Of a stretch of DNA of 64,000 bases, positions 50,611-62,471 are shown piece after piece. A program made the translations under genes and the position numbers. The stretch is from Glandiceps talaboti (lineage: Eukaryota; Hemichordata; Enteropneusta; Spengelidae), in contig NC_135561.1 of NCBI RefSeq assembly GCF_964340395.1, positions 10,523,232 to 10,587,231 of the forward strand. The letters run 5' to 3'. Each line of letters begins with the position of its first letter. Positions within the stretch are counted from its first letter, which is position 1. The notes beneath the pieces were generated by a model. The model was given only the letters and a program-made list of their open reading frames with translations. It searched no databases and had not been told where the DNA came from.

Positions 50611-52440
50611 ATACACTGTACAATACTTGATACAGGTTCAATTGTTTAATATTATGACCCAAATCCACAGTAGTGTAACTCTCTTGCCATTGAGATGACA
50701 CCACCCCATAGAACCAGGCTATATACTCACTGAAGCACAATTTTTTCTGCATTCATATTGTGTTCCCTGCACAATTTCTGTACTACTGCATTATTTAAAC
50801 TATCCAGAGAAGAAAGCAATACTTAACACAAACTGTTTAAAAAGCTTAGGACCTTGTAGGATATAATGTATTGCTTCATTTCGTTACCACTATAGTCTAT
50901 ATCTATATATACATACTATAGACCCACTGCTATAACTTTGACCCTACGTAGTAGATATGTTCTTTTATGCACCAATAGTATTATTATTATTTTGATTCTG
51001 TTGTGTTTTTTGCTTGCCAAGGATTTCCAATAAAGATTTTTCAATTGTTACTGGATCTTAAACATACAAATGTGTCATTGTGTTATTTGTGTATCTTATT
51101 GATCTTGGTCATCTGGCAATGATAGTTGAAGTGGCTGACACTCACTAATTTGGCTAACCTGGCCTATAAAATAACAAAAATAATTGTAAGATCACCACCA
51201 AGTTTACTTCCACATGGCTAGTGTGTATGGGAATGTGTGTTTAGAGTACAAAAGCATGTATGTGTTCTGTATGTCTGGGATGGGGGCATGTGCATTTGCC
51301 TTATCTGTATATGTATGCATAGGGGAATGTGTATTTGAATCGGTCCATGTGTGTGTGGGAATATATGATACGATACGATACGATCTCTTGTACCTGTCTG
51401 TATCTGTCTGTATGTGGAGGAGGGGGGTCCATAATATTAGTGAAATAGTAAACATTATAAACATATTTTTAAAGTACAAACACTTGTTTCTCATTTGGGT
51501 TGTGTTATATAGAGAAACAAAAAAAAATTGTTTTATAAAAAATATTTGTATTTCTCATCCATACAAATACTGGTGTCATTCACAAGGAAATGCTCTAACC
51601 TTGTGTAACAGAAAAAATAACTCACACAGACTTGATTTCTTTTACGCCCGTTACATGTTTATTTCAAATAAACTGACATACCTTACCAATTTATTCGATA
51701 TGACTTGAAAACTTTCGGAGTCAAATTATATAATATAATTGAGATGTTCACGATGGAATATTAAAATCTTACAATGAATTTCTCCAAACCTGAACAAGCT
51801 TAGTAAAATACAAAATGGCTGTTGTTGATATTGAGTGACAACAACGCCATGAAACAATACTCTTAATATAATATGACATGAGCTTCATTGATTCCTCTCT
51901 GTCTTTTAAGTATACAAGTAATAATGTTTGTTAAAGTAGAACGTGCTTTAGGGACAAACTTCCTGAATATCGAAGCTCTTAAAAACTCTCCAATCATTTC
52001 AAAATGACATATTCCAGATCCTTTTCAAACAATAAAAACATTGAGATTCACTGTCAAGATTTTGTTTCCATGGAAATCAATAATCCATAATATTCCAATA
52101 TTGTTAACCTAACATTTTGCTGCCATATTCTTAAAATGGTAATTGTGACTTTGAACTCTTTAAAAAAAATTGTGCGGCAACCCATGATTTTTTCTGGGTT
52201 TTTATTGAGAATGGATACAAATTTTCTCGAATAAAGTAACAGCAAAAGACTGAGAATTTTATTTTTAAAAAAAACCTTACCATATCAGGAAAAGCATAAT
52301 TCCTCCTACTGCAGAACACATACATGTAGTTGGAAATGGTATTACTTTTCCTACACTTTTCATTCTCATCAGGAGGTACATAACATTGTAATGAATTTTT
52401 AGCACAACTGAACTGAGGTTCAGTAGTGCTATAGGGATCG
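50611..52440. other. Intergenic, no gene seen
   Basis: AT-rich unique sequence. Contains an AATAAA at 51029-51034 and a short GATAC run near 51368. Long frames at 51204-51708 lack any recognisable domain. Confidence 0.5.
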
Positions 52441-52911
52441 CCTGGCGTCTGTCTGTCTGTCTGTCTGTCTGTGTGTGTGTGTATGTGTGTAAACAACTTA
52501 AAGTCAAAAACCGCTGAACCGATTGCCACGATATTTGGTGGGTCCATTACCTTGGGTGTCTAGTTGGGAAATTGTTCAAATCAAAATGATTGCATCACAG
52601 GTGTGTGATTTGGGTCAAAAAATGTGATTTTTGGTCAAAAAACTTAAACTCAGAAACTACTGGGCAGATTGGTGCGAAATTTGGTGGGAACATTCTTAAG
52701 GGGGTGTAAAGTAAGATTTGTTCATGACGGGATGATTCCATCAGTGATATGCAAATTAGGGCTAAAAATGTGTCTCTTTGGTTGAAAATCTATAATTCCA
52801 AAACCACTGAGCAGATTGGGTTGAAATTTAATGGAAATGCATTTAGGGATGTATGGACGAAGATATGTTACGCATACCATGATTCCATGAGTGATATGGA
52901 ATTAAGGTGTA
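52441..52911 (+). repeat. (CTGT)n/(GT)n followed by ~145-bp dispersed-repeat units
   Basis: A CTGT and GT microsatellite (about 52447-52492) leads into three diverged units. The units start near 52499, 52644 and 52789. Each has an AACCxCTGxxCxGATTG, ATTTGGTGGGAA and GCAAATTAGGGC-like sequence. The last unit runs directly into the receptor-tail duplication. Confidence 0.8.
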
Positions 52912-53137
52912 AAAATATTGTCTCCCTATCTAATTAGAGTTTTGACTACTCGGGCACTTGACACTCCCTAACCCAATTACCAAAAAACAAAAAGACCCCA
53001 TGCAGACTGGTAATGGTTGAGGAAATAAAACCAAGGATAGGACCCTGAACAAAACTTTCAGCCAGGCATATGCTCCAACTTATCCCTGTTATTATAGTTA
53101 ATTTGATACACAGGGGGAAGTATCTCTTTATTTCGTT
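52912..53137 (-). pseudogene. Duplicated receptor tail (TM6-TM7), left copy
   Basis: This 226-bp segment is nearly identical to 54009-54233, with roughly seven differences. On the minus strand it encodes IKRYFPLCIKLTIITGISWS (TM6) and SSTITSLHGVFLFF (TM7). An extra T in the T run within TM7 shifts the frame relative to the other copy. The rest of a receptor is not present beside it, so it is a fragment. Confidence 0.8.
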
Positions 53138-53359
53138 AATGCTCTTCTAGAGTTGATGGCTTCTGGTTAGCCACAGACTGCCCTACCTCTTTATTGGTAC
53201 ACCCTTGACAGGACCTGAGTATAGCCTGTTTGTACAGGTATGACTCCGAGACTGTGCCCTGTCTGGTTTTACCAAGAAGTGAGTGGAACCATGGAGATGT
53301 AATATGCCTCCTTGGTGGTGTATAGGAGTGGGGTAGTATGAGCAGATATTGGAAACTCC

Positions 53360-54026
<667 letters not shown>

Positions 54027-55824
54027 CTAATTAGAGTTTTGACTACTCAGGCACTTGACACTCCCTAACCCAATTACCAAAAACAAAAAGACACCATGCA
54101 GACTGGTAATGGTTGAGGAAATAAAACCAAGGATAAGACCATGAACAAAACTTTCAGCCAGGCATATGCTCCAACTTATCCCTGTTATTATAGTTAATTT
54201 GATACACAAGGGGAAGTATCTCTTTATTTCGTTGGATTGTTCTGCACAGTAACTGTTGTCTTGGCAATGTTGTACACAGTAAAAAACTGACAAAAAATGT
54301 TAGAAAGAAGGACAATGATGACAGGACCGAAAAAGAAGATATAAAGCGCAGTCTGGTTTCCAAGCCAACACACCTGGTTTGAACCATAACCAACAGGAAG
54401 TGACGTACACTGACAAAGATCAAAGGCCACAGCTAGCATAACAATTATAACCGGTGAGCTCCATCCAAATAAATGTGCCTTTATCAGAGCTCGATTACCC
54501 CTGGTGACTTGGACATTCTTAGACAGCGAATAAAAGGTGTGGCATATATCAACGTTAAGGATAGCAATCCAAACTATATATGTCAACCAGGCATAGTGTT
54601 GTAAGACAGCTAACGAGAAACAGAATTTTGGAAATTCATTCAACAACATGCCTGACACCAATACACATTGTGCTATGAGTAAGGAGATAGTTAAATTGAA
54701 CTTTAGTTTATCAGGAAAGTTATGTAAAGTTGTCTCCCAGCAATACTTCATTATAGAGCCAATCAAAAATAGTATAGATATGACACTGTGACAACATCCT
54801 AACTTTGTATACGCTGATATCTCTTGGATTGAAATCGTGTTATTTGTGGCGACAAAGCATATTAGTGCAATCGACTGGTTTTGCAGCAACATGAAAAACT
54901 ATTATAAATATTTCAATCCCGCAACACTGAACATTATCATTTTATCGGTAATTTGAAATTCAGTTGTATTCAAGTGAAGAATTCGACCACCAGAACATTT
55001 GTCAGTAAATTTCTGTATCGTAATAGAGTCATTATTCTCATCAGAGAGAATTGACTCATTAACTTGCAGTATATTCGAATCGTTGTTTGAGAGGAAGGGG
55101 TACGAGTCGTTATACAATGGAGGCCGATGTAAAGCTTGATTACTTGTAGCTTTGAAAACAATTTGTTCTTTACAAATGAGGGACACAGGGTCTAGACGTG
55201 TGCCATTTTCGCACTTTACAGCAGGACCTGCAAGTGAATTTCCTACTCCATCCATAAAGGAGACTGATATATATGGGGCATGGTTTATATGGAAAAGCAT
55301 TTTAATATTATACCCACGTTTATCTATAGACACAGCAAGTCCGCATTGGACAATTGGTTGTCCATTACAAATGGCGCAGTGATAGTTTCTAAAGTGATCG
55401 TTTTGAAAAGGTGTTTCTACAAAGAAAGGAGTATGATCAATGGAAAAGTAAGAATTACACATGTTTTGTAACTCAGTGAAATTTGTCGATTGTTTGTCAA
55501 AAAACATACTGTGTTGGTAGAGAGTTGAATTGCAAGAATCTATATATGAAACACACTGTCGTGGCTTAGACATGAAATCAGCAGGGTATTCAACTTTTAA
55601 ACGACACACATTCACAGAACTACTAGTAGTACCAAATACAAAGTCAGATATCATTGAAACGGTCACCCTTTCACGGTATATCCAAGAAGGCCAACGAACA
55701 CATCTCCAGGTAGTCTGCCAAAACTGGACTTCTAGCTCATTTAAGCCATTGCAGACAGCACAGTAGACATTGCGATAAACTATGTCGTTTGGACCTGTTA
55801 CCGGAATACCAGACCTTTCGAAAT
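54027..55824 (-). pseudogene. Class-B-type seven-transmembrane receptor, broken
   Basis: The last large exon of a receptor. A likely acceptor, GTTCTACAG, places its start at 55824, so 5' exons lie further right. The ectodomain has two cysteine motifs, NVYCAVCNG and NYHCAICNG, and many N-glycosylation sequons. TM1-TM5 follow (about 54830-54240) with the class-B landmark CWLGNQTALYIFFFGPV in ECL2/TM5; TM6-TM7 complete it. This architecture fits Methuselah/adhesion-like receptors of invertebrates; the ligand is unknown. Two adjacent stops (TAA, TAG; 54899-54904) separate ectodomain and membrane part in the same frame, and a frameshift at about 54225-54235 separates TM5 from TM6. It is therefore probably a pseudogene, unless these are assembly errors. 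Confidence 0.8.
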
Positions 55825-57009
55825 CTGTAGAACTTAGAAGAAAGCAGCAAACTCGAAATTCATATATGTAGTTATTGTTAATCAAATATGAGGTTTTAAT
55901 TACCCACATAGATAATAGTTACTATTTATTGTAAAATAAAATAAAGCATAATGGGAAGACAAAACTTAACCCGTAAGTAATTTAAGGAAGGTAACAGTAA
56001 AGAGACTTCATAATATACAATCTTGAACAATTCAAAAATTTAAGGCCTAAACAAATAGTTTTTCACTGCCAAACCTAAACTTTTGTTTACGTATTCGAGA
56101 AAAAGATTATAAAATCGCGCAAAAAACGTTGCAGTCTGTCAACTTTATTTCTCATAGATGACAATGTGATGTTTGGATAGTTAGTTTTCATCGAGATGTA
56201 TATATACTAGTTGAATTGAATCTTAAATCAATTATGATTCAATTAAAAGGGTTTCGTTGATAAGAACGTTCAAAACCAAACCTGTAGTGTGTTTTTTATA
56301 TTAAATCTATTATTTCTCATAGATGGCAATATATTTATGTATTTTAGTTTTTAAACAAATTTTAAACAGTCACAGTTTTAAACTCTTCCTCAAAGCACAT
56401 GTGTATGATTCTATTACTAAGTGCAGCAAAGTGTTTCCACATCTTGCAGACTTTCGAAAAATATATATTGTAAACTATGGTCACCATAACAAAATACACT
56501 TCAAACTGTTAGATGGTAAAATATTTATGAACTTACCTTGATATCGATGGATGAAAATGTGCTCCAAAACGAACAGACAATACAATTCAAAATCAGTAAC
56601 TCAAGTGTGACATGGGATTAACTTCAATCCAGTTTGTAACAATATTTGTCGTCACGTTAAACGTTTACGTATGGTTCTACTGATCAATCTTCCACCTGGT
56701 TCACAGAATTGGAATGATATGAGAAAATAAAGTGTCTGAATATATCAATCCATAGGAGCAACACTAGCCGTGGCTAATAAATATTAATACTAGCTCTTTA
56801 CAAGCACTTCAATGCAATGATAGGCTGTCAACGCCTACATAAATAAATTGAAGTGCATTGGTAGTGGTGATTTGTAATCTCACCCAACTTGCCATACTTT
56901 ACAAATGAAATGTTTGCATGTCCAACACGTGACTTGTTTAGTATTATATAACAGATCGCAGTTTGTTGTTAAAACGCCATAACATGACTCCTCTCTCTCC
57001 CGCCCTCCT

Positions 57010-57089
<80 letters not shown>

Positions 57090-57232
57090 ACAATTTATGA
57101 ATGAGAAGATGACGCTTCACAATATTTCCAAAAGTCTGCAAGATGTGGAGGCATTTTCCTGCACCTAGTATCATATACATGTGTTTTGAGTAGAAATTAG
57201 CATGTGACATTATCGACATGCATGTCATTTGT
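55825..57232. other. Receptor upstream intron / intergenic
   Basis: Contains no exon I can support. A (CT)n microsatellite occupies 57011-57083. Confidence 0.5.
57011..57083. repeat. (CT)n microsatellite
   Basis: About 36 CT dinucleotides just left of the LTR element. Confidence 0.97.
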
Positions 57233-57236
57233 CATG

Positions 57237-57440
57237 TGTTAGAGATCAATAATCCAGTCAACACAGTCCCAGGGTATCGCTTACAAATCTGTATTGTCTT
57301 TATTCACGTACTGGACAAAAGCCCACATGCACACCTTACATATGTCAAACACTCAAAACAGTCCGTCTTGAACAGCGCCCCCATCCACATAAGACAGAAA
57401 TGTTATCTAACTGGTCAAAGGTCAATAATACACTCTATCA
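57237..57440 (-). repeat. 3' LTR
   Basis: 204 bp, with TG...CA ends forming an 8-base imperfect inverted repeat (TGTTAGAG / CTCTATCA as read on +). It looks identical to the other LTR. On the minus strand it has AATAAA (TTTATT at 57299-57304) and a DR1-like TGGTCAAAGGTCA (read on +, 57412-57424) in U3. Confidence 0.95.
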
Positions 57441-57452
57441 CTCCTCCCCTCC
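57441..57452 (-). other. Polypurine tract
   Basis: On the minus strand GGAGGGGAGGAG directly abuts the 3' LTR. It is the expected primer for plus-strand synthesis. Confidence 0.85.
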
Positions 57453-57660
57453 AGAATCTCAAAAGTTACTTGACAGTTCAGTCCTTGCAACAACTTGTAG
57501 AATGGTACATTACAGACTTGTAACATACATATAATTAAGTCAATACAATGTCAAAGAACAAAGCTCACTAATGTGACAAAACAAAGCTCACTACTGTGAC
57601 AGTCCATTAATTCACAAATATAACAGTCCATATTACAGTCCATATAACTTTATAAGTTGA

Positions 57661-58050
57661 CTAATTCTCGCTTTCGGAAGTGTCATTTTCAGTGTCGTCA
57701 TCAATCATGTCATAGTCATTATGCCAACTTGGAACAGTCCGTGTTCGCTCTGACCGTCGTATAGCTCTCTGTCCTAAATCATTGTCCACATTAACAGGGT
57801 TGTCCATATTGGGTTCATCATCCTCGGAATCAAAGGGAGTCACATGATCTACTGGTCCCCTATCTACAAGTTGGACTTCCTCCTCAGACTCGCTGCTCGT
57901 ATAACACACAGACAGATGTGCTGGTCTTTCCCAATGTCTCTTTAAACGCCTGTGATTCACAATCTTGCTCCTTCCATGACCACCTATGGGTTGTAACTTG
58001 TAAGTGGTCTCTCCAATCCTCTCACTGATAACATATGGGCCTCGCCAACG
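57661..58050 (-). pseudogene. pol, integrase C-terminal tail
   Basis: In the same frame as the integrase frame but after its premature TAA. It begins RWRGPYVISERIGETTYKLQ, the GPY/F motif of Ty3/Gypsy integrases, and ends in an acidic serine/aspartate-rich tail, TENDTSESEN. No chromodomain is visible. Confidence 0.8.
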
Positions 58051-59709
58051 TTATGCTGTCAATTTTCTAGAACTACCACGTTGACGACGGGGATGAAACA
58101 CCCAAACTCTGTCTCCCTCTGTCAGTGGGGTAAACCGAGTTTTTGCTTGTTGTCTGCGTTGGCGCATTTCATGTTCTCTCATTATCTTATTTCTTACTGT
58201 TTCATGAACTTTTCTAAGATTGTCAAGTCTGATTGTAAACTGCTCCACACCTCTCCCCCCTTTGCGTGTTGCCTCCCTCATAGATAGAAAGTCAATCTTA
58301 TTTCTAGCTTCACAGCCAAACAAGACTTTGAAAGGCGATTCTTGAGTTGTGGCATTCTGCATAGAGCGAATAGTGAACAGGGCTGTAGGCAACTTGTCAT
58401 CCCAGTCTGTTTGGTCTTCTGCATTAATTAACATTGCTAAACGTTCAGCCATAGTCTTATTCATACGTTCAACTTGTCCATTACAACGTGGGTTATATGG
58501 TGAAGTACGAGAACGCTGGATGCCCAAACGGTGTGATAATTCCTGCATAATTTGAGCTTCAAAGTTACGACCCTGATCAGAGTGTAATCCTTCTGGTACC
58601 CCATAGCGACACACAATTTCATCATACACAATTCCAGCTGTGGTCAAGGCTGTCTCATCAGGTACTGCAAATGCTTCCACCCATTTACTCAGGGGATCAG
58701 TCAGAGAGAAAATATATCGATTTCCTCTAGCAGTCTTTGGCAAGGGTCCTGCAAAGTCCATGTGCCACCACTTCAGTGGCTCATTTGGTACTGGCAATTC
58801 ACCAATAGGTGGATGATCTGGTACTGTTGGGCTTTTCCTTTTCAGGCAGACTTCACATGAGTGGCACCAGGATTGAACATCTTTCTTCCAGTTAAACCAA
58901 AAGAATCGTGATCTGACAGCAACTCTTGTTTTTGCGGGCCCAAAGTGTCCCAAGTCATCATGTAGTGCACACAAAACCCGCTCAGCTGACTTGCGAGGAA
59001 TGACAGTTTGCTGAAATGGCTGGCCATCTATATCACCTGTAAGCACTAGTAGTCCATCATGTATTTGTAGCCGGTTTCCATCTTTTTTTAGGAAGCTGTT
59101 AACGTGTCCCGGAATGTTCGCAGGTTTGCGATGTGATGTCACCCACTTGTGCATAATTTGAATATCTTGGTCCCTTTGCTGCAGACCAGCCAGTTCCTGG
59201 TTAGACCACAAACCTGTAAGTGTCACTGCATGTACTTGTGGAGCTCGTAACAGTGCATCTGGCACTACCATGTGTTTGCCAGGGCGATGTGATATTGTGA
59301 AATCAAAGTTCTCTAATGCAATACGCCACCTTGCTAATTTGCCCCTTGGTTCTTTGAGTTCTAGCAAGTAGGTGAGTGGTTTGTGGTCAGTAACCACTGT
59401 GAAGTGCCGTCCCTGTAAGTACATACCAAACTTGTCCAAAGCCCAGACAATCCCAAGACATTCCTTCTCTGTTGCCAAGTAGTTCTTCTCAGCTTGATTA
59501 AGTGTCCTGGATGCATACTCAATGACATGCCCATTTTGACAAAGAACTGCCCCAAGCCCAATGTCACTAGCATCTGTTTCTACAGTAAATTCCTCTCGAA
59601 AGGATGGGTGAGATAACACAGGAGCTGTAGTCAGCTTGGTCTTGAGTTTCAAAAGCATTCTGACAAGCATCATTCCATTGGTAAGTCGAATCCTTATGTG
59701 TGAGTTCAT
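58051..59709 (-). pseudogene. pol, RNase H and integrase
   Basis: The real coding part enters near 59650 by frameshift from the RT frame; the first residues before KLKTKLTTAPVLSH are out of frame. RNase H follows, with TDASDIGLGAVL and ATEKECLGIVWAL. The integrase has an HHCC zinc domain (HDDLGHFGPAKTR ... CHSCEVC) and a DDE core (MDFAGP, HSDQGRNFE, GQVERMN). It ends RKLTA at an in-frame TAA just before the GPY motif. Confidence 0.92.
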
Positions 59710-60436
59710 TCAAAGGATGTACAATGTCTGAAAACTTCTCTATAAACCTTCGATAGTAGGAAGCCATACCTATGAAACGTCGTAACTCCTGTACATTTCC
59801 AGGCTGAGGATAGAGAGCAATTGCACTTATTTTGTCTGCATCTGGGTAAACACCGTCTTCTGTGACCCTGTATCCCAAATATTTGACTTGTTTTTGTGCA
59901 AATTTACACTTCTTGATGTTCAGCTTCAAGCCGGCTACCCGAAGTTTCTCAAACACAATTTTAAGATGCTCAAGGTGTTCATCAAAGCTACGGGAATATA
60001 TCAGTATATCATCTAAATAAATGAGTACAATTTCCCAATTTAAGTCACTGAAAAGTGAGGTCATGAGCCGTTGAAAAGTAGCAGGAGCTCCCTTCAGACC
60101 AAATGGCATAGTATTAAATTCAAAGAGGCCTTTGTGACACGTAAACGCTGTTTTTTGGCGGTCTGATTCCTTCACTGGTACCTGCCAAAATCCCCGAGAA
60201 AGGTCAACTGTTGTGTATATGCGGCTTCCTGCAAGTGCTGCTAAACTGTCATCAATCCTAGGAATTGGAAATGAGTCTCCAATCGTTAAGTCATTGAGTT
60301 TACGAAAGTCAACACAAAATCTTGTACTGCCATCTGTTTTCTTCACAAGTACTAACGGGCTTGACCATGGACTATTACTTGGTCTGATCACCCCATCATG
60401 TAGACTATCATTCACAAACTTTTCTACTTCTGCCAT
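59567..60436 (-). pseudogene. pol, reverse transcriptase
   Basis: Begins MAEVEKFVNDSLHDGVIRPS immediately after the TGA that ends the protease frame, in the same frame. It contains the RT blocks SPWSSPLVLVKKTDGSTRFC, FRKLNDLT, MPFGLKGAPATFQRLM and the catalytic YLDDILIYS. The true RT frame ends at the shift near 59648; the remaining residues to the stop are out of frame. Confidence 0.93.
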
Positions 60437-61590
60437 TCAATGGAAAGGTACCCGGCGTGGTTGCTGTGACACTGGTGCTGCTGTACCTGTTGGGATATGA
60501 TGCTGAATTTGATCTGTCAGACCCATTTCTCCATGTAATGAAAATACATCAGCATATGAATGAATCACCTTATACAATCGATGTCTCTCACTTTGAGCAA
60601 CGTCAGCTTCATTTGCAAAGGCACGGGCCATTTCATCACTTGCTGATTCTTTGCGCTTCTGAGTAAAGTCACCAGCCTTTGTTTTCGTTGTCATTGTCCC
60701 AATTTGCTTGGTTTGCAAGTCCTGTGTCCCTGTAGTAAACATGCCTATAACAGAGCCAGCAGCAATTTTGCACGTTGAGTTCGACGGATTTGTCATATGC
60801 ATTAATACTGTTCCATGTTCGCGAACTGTATCAACCACGCGACCACATCCAATTCCCATACGTTCAGATCCCTCTTCACCTGTTGACTCTACTATTCCAG
60901 CAGTCCCACTTTTTATATTGTCAACAAGTTTACCTTCGACTACACACATACTTCTTGGATGAATTGTGACAGGTTTTGCTGCCTGAATACGACATACTGT
61001 TGGACTTGCAGCTACTTCCTGACGACGTAAACTTGATGACTTGTTACTGGTCATATTTCTATTGGTAGACAGTGAGGTAGAATCATAGTAGACATCCTTT
61101 CCTATTGACAGATGTACTGGCAATGATGGAAAAAGGTCCATTCCGATTATTGCTGGGTATGTTGAATGCCTGACAACAGTAAATCTATGTTGCTGGATTG
61201 TCTGGTTACCAATGGTACAATCCGTGATAATGTCACATACTGTTCCAAGTTCTGACCCATTAGCTCCCTGTGGTGCATAGAGTGCAGGTGCAAATACTCC
61301 CTTTGCTCCCGCAACCAAGGACTCAACAACTACACTGATTTGTGCCCCTGTATCAAGTAACCAGGTACACTTCTTTCCCCCAATTTGTCCTTCTATTTCA
61401 ATACCATTAGGCAGTGGTTCCCCCAGTCCAGCAACAGATACAATAGGTTTGGTCAGAGTAGGCTTTGTTGGAGAAGACTGACCATCTCCCCCAGCCACTA
61501 GAAGTTTCCCTGTAAGGTAGAAACAGGACTCCGTGCTGTACACTCGGCTGCACGGTGGCCTAACTGTTGACAACGGTAGCACTGCCCTCG
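60437..61590 (-). pseudogene. pol, protease and spacer to RT
   Basis: This frame overlaps the gag end and is -1 relative to it. The aspartic protease active site is LLDTGAQISVV. The frame continues through a long spacer to an RT-leader-type PRRVPFH and stops at TGA 60437-60439. The TGA is a single-codon break; the next codon starts the RT frame without any shift. Confidence 0.9.
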
Positions 61591-62157
61591 AAATTCATTG
61601 CCTGAAAATCTGGGTTGTCGGTTGGTACCACGTGTACAGTTGCGGGCAATGTGACCTCGTCGATTGCAGATAAAACATGATCTTACTTCACCTCTTCCCC
61701 GACCACGACCTGTGGCTCTGCCAGATACTTCAGTTTGAATGGTTGCAACTGTGCTGGCTAACTGTTGTTGTCCCTTCGTCAGTTCTTCTAACTTTTTTGT
61801 AACTTCATGGATAGCAGAATTACCTTTCACCTCATTGTTGTCATCGTCAACAGTTGTGAGAACTCTGACTGTGACGTCCTTCTCTATCTGAGCAGCTTTC
61901 TTTGCTAGATCCTCTAAAGTTGCCTCTTCACTTGTGACCCAGCCTAACTTAGTACCAATATCAACATGTAAGGCTGTACGGAAATGTGCTACAGCTAATG
62001 CCTGAACAGCAGCAGAATCTGTGACACTTGGGTGGGCACGTGATTAGTGACTATTAAACGGTGTTTCTTTAGCAATGAAAAATGATTTGACTTGGTTGAT
62101 ATGACTCTCGACTTTTGTGTTGTCACTTCCATCCCATGTGGTTACAGAGGACGCCAT
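61498..62157 (-). pseudogene. gag, short and interrupted
   Basis: The start ATG at 62155-62157 gives 37 codons (MASSVTTWDGSDNTKVESHI...) to an in-frame TAA at 62044-62046. The same frame then continues to TAG at 61498-61500. The C-terminal half has two nucleocapsid knuckles, CFICNRRGHIARNC and CYRCQQLGHRAAEC (CX2CX4HX4C), and an RGRGRGE basic box. A full frame of 219 codons is short for this family, and the capsid middle appears to be missing. Confidence 0.85.
61504..61510 (-). promoter_or_regulatory. -1 ribosomal frameshift slippery site, G GGA AAC
   Basis: In the gag frame the minus strand reads CAG GGA AAC TTC TAG. The heptamer G_GGA_AAC fits X_XXY_YYZ and lies two codons before the gag stop. 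A -1 slip enters the protease frame as GGG AAA CTT (GKLLVAGGDG). A G-rich stretch follows that could form a stimulatory structure. Confidence 0.8.
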
Positions 62158-62248
62158 CTTGTTTTTCCAGCAAGTCGACTCAATAGTACTCACAGTTTCA
62201 AAAAGATCAGGTCCTCCACTCTATTAAAATGATGTCTGGTTGCTTCTT

Positions 62249-62262
62249 CACCGCTGCCACCA
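62249..62262 (-). other. Primer binding site, tRNA-Leu type
   Basis: On the plus strand CACCGCTGCCACCA equals the last 14 bases (with CCA) of animal tRNA-Leu of the AAG/UAG type, so the minus strand is complementary. It is one base from the 5' LTR. Confidence 0.75.
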
Positions 62263-62263
62263 G

Positions 62264-62467
62264 TGTTAGAGATCAATAATCCAGTCAACACAGTCCCAGG
62301 GTATCGCTTACAAATCTGTATTGTCTTTATTCACGTACTGGACAAAAGCCCACATGCACACCTTACATATGTCAAACACTCAAAACAGTCCGTCTTGAAC
62401 AGCGCCCCCATCCACATAAGACAGAAATGTTATCTAACTGGTCAAAGGTCAATAATACACTCTATCA
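62264..62467 (-). repeat. 5' LTR
   Basis: The 204-bp partner of 57237-57440, with no difference seen by eye. It carries the same AATAAA (62326-62331 as TTTATT) and DR1-like site (62439-62451). Confidence 0.95.
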
Positions 62468-62471
62468 CATG

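Larger units (their letters stand above)
57237..62467 (-). mobile_element. Ty3/Gypsy LTR retrotransposon, full length but with broken frames
   Basis: A 5231-bp element bounded by two 204-bp LTRs and a 4-bp CATG target duplication (57233-57236 and 62468-62471). Order on the minus strand: 5' LTR, tRNA-Leu-type primer site, gag with two CCHC knuckles, -1 frameshift site, protease, reverse transcriptase, RNase H, integrase with HHCC and DDE domains and a GPY motif, polypurine tract, 3' LTR. This pol order (RT before integrase) defines Ty3/Gypsy (Metaviridae); no envelope frame is present. Lesions: TAA in gag (62044-62046), TGA before RT (60437-60439), a frameshift near 59648, and TAA in the integrase C-terminus (58051-58053). 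It cannot make a complete polyprotein without readthrough. Confidence 0.95.

Noticed and set aside
51204-51708. 164- and 96-codon frames on opposite strands
   Set aside because: No recognisable motif, no splice or promoter context, and they overlap each other over low-complexity TGTGT/GATAC words.
58081-60962. Plus-strand open frames across the LTR element
   Set aside because: They are antisense shadows of pol on the minus strand.
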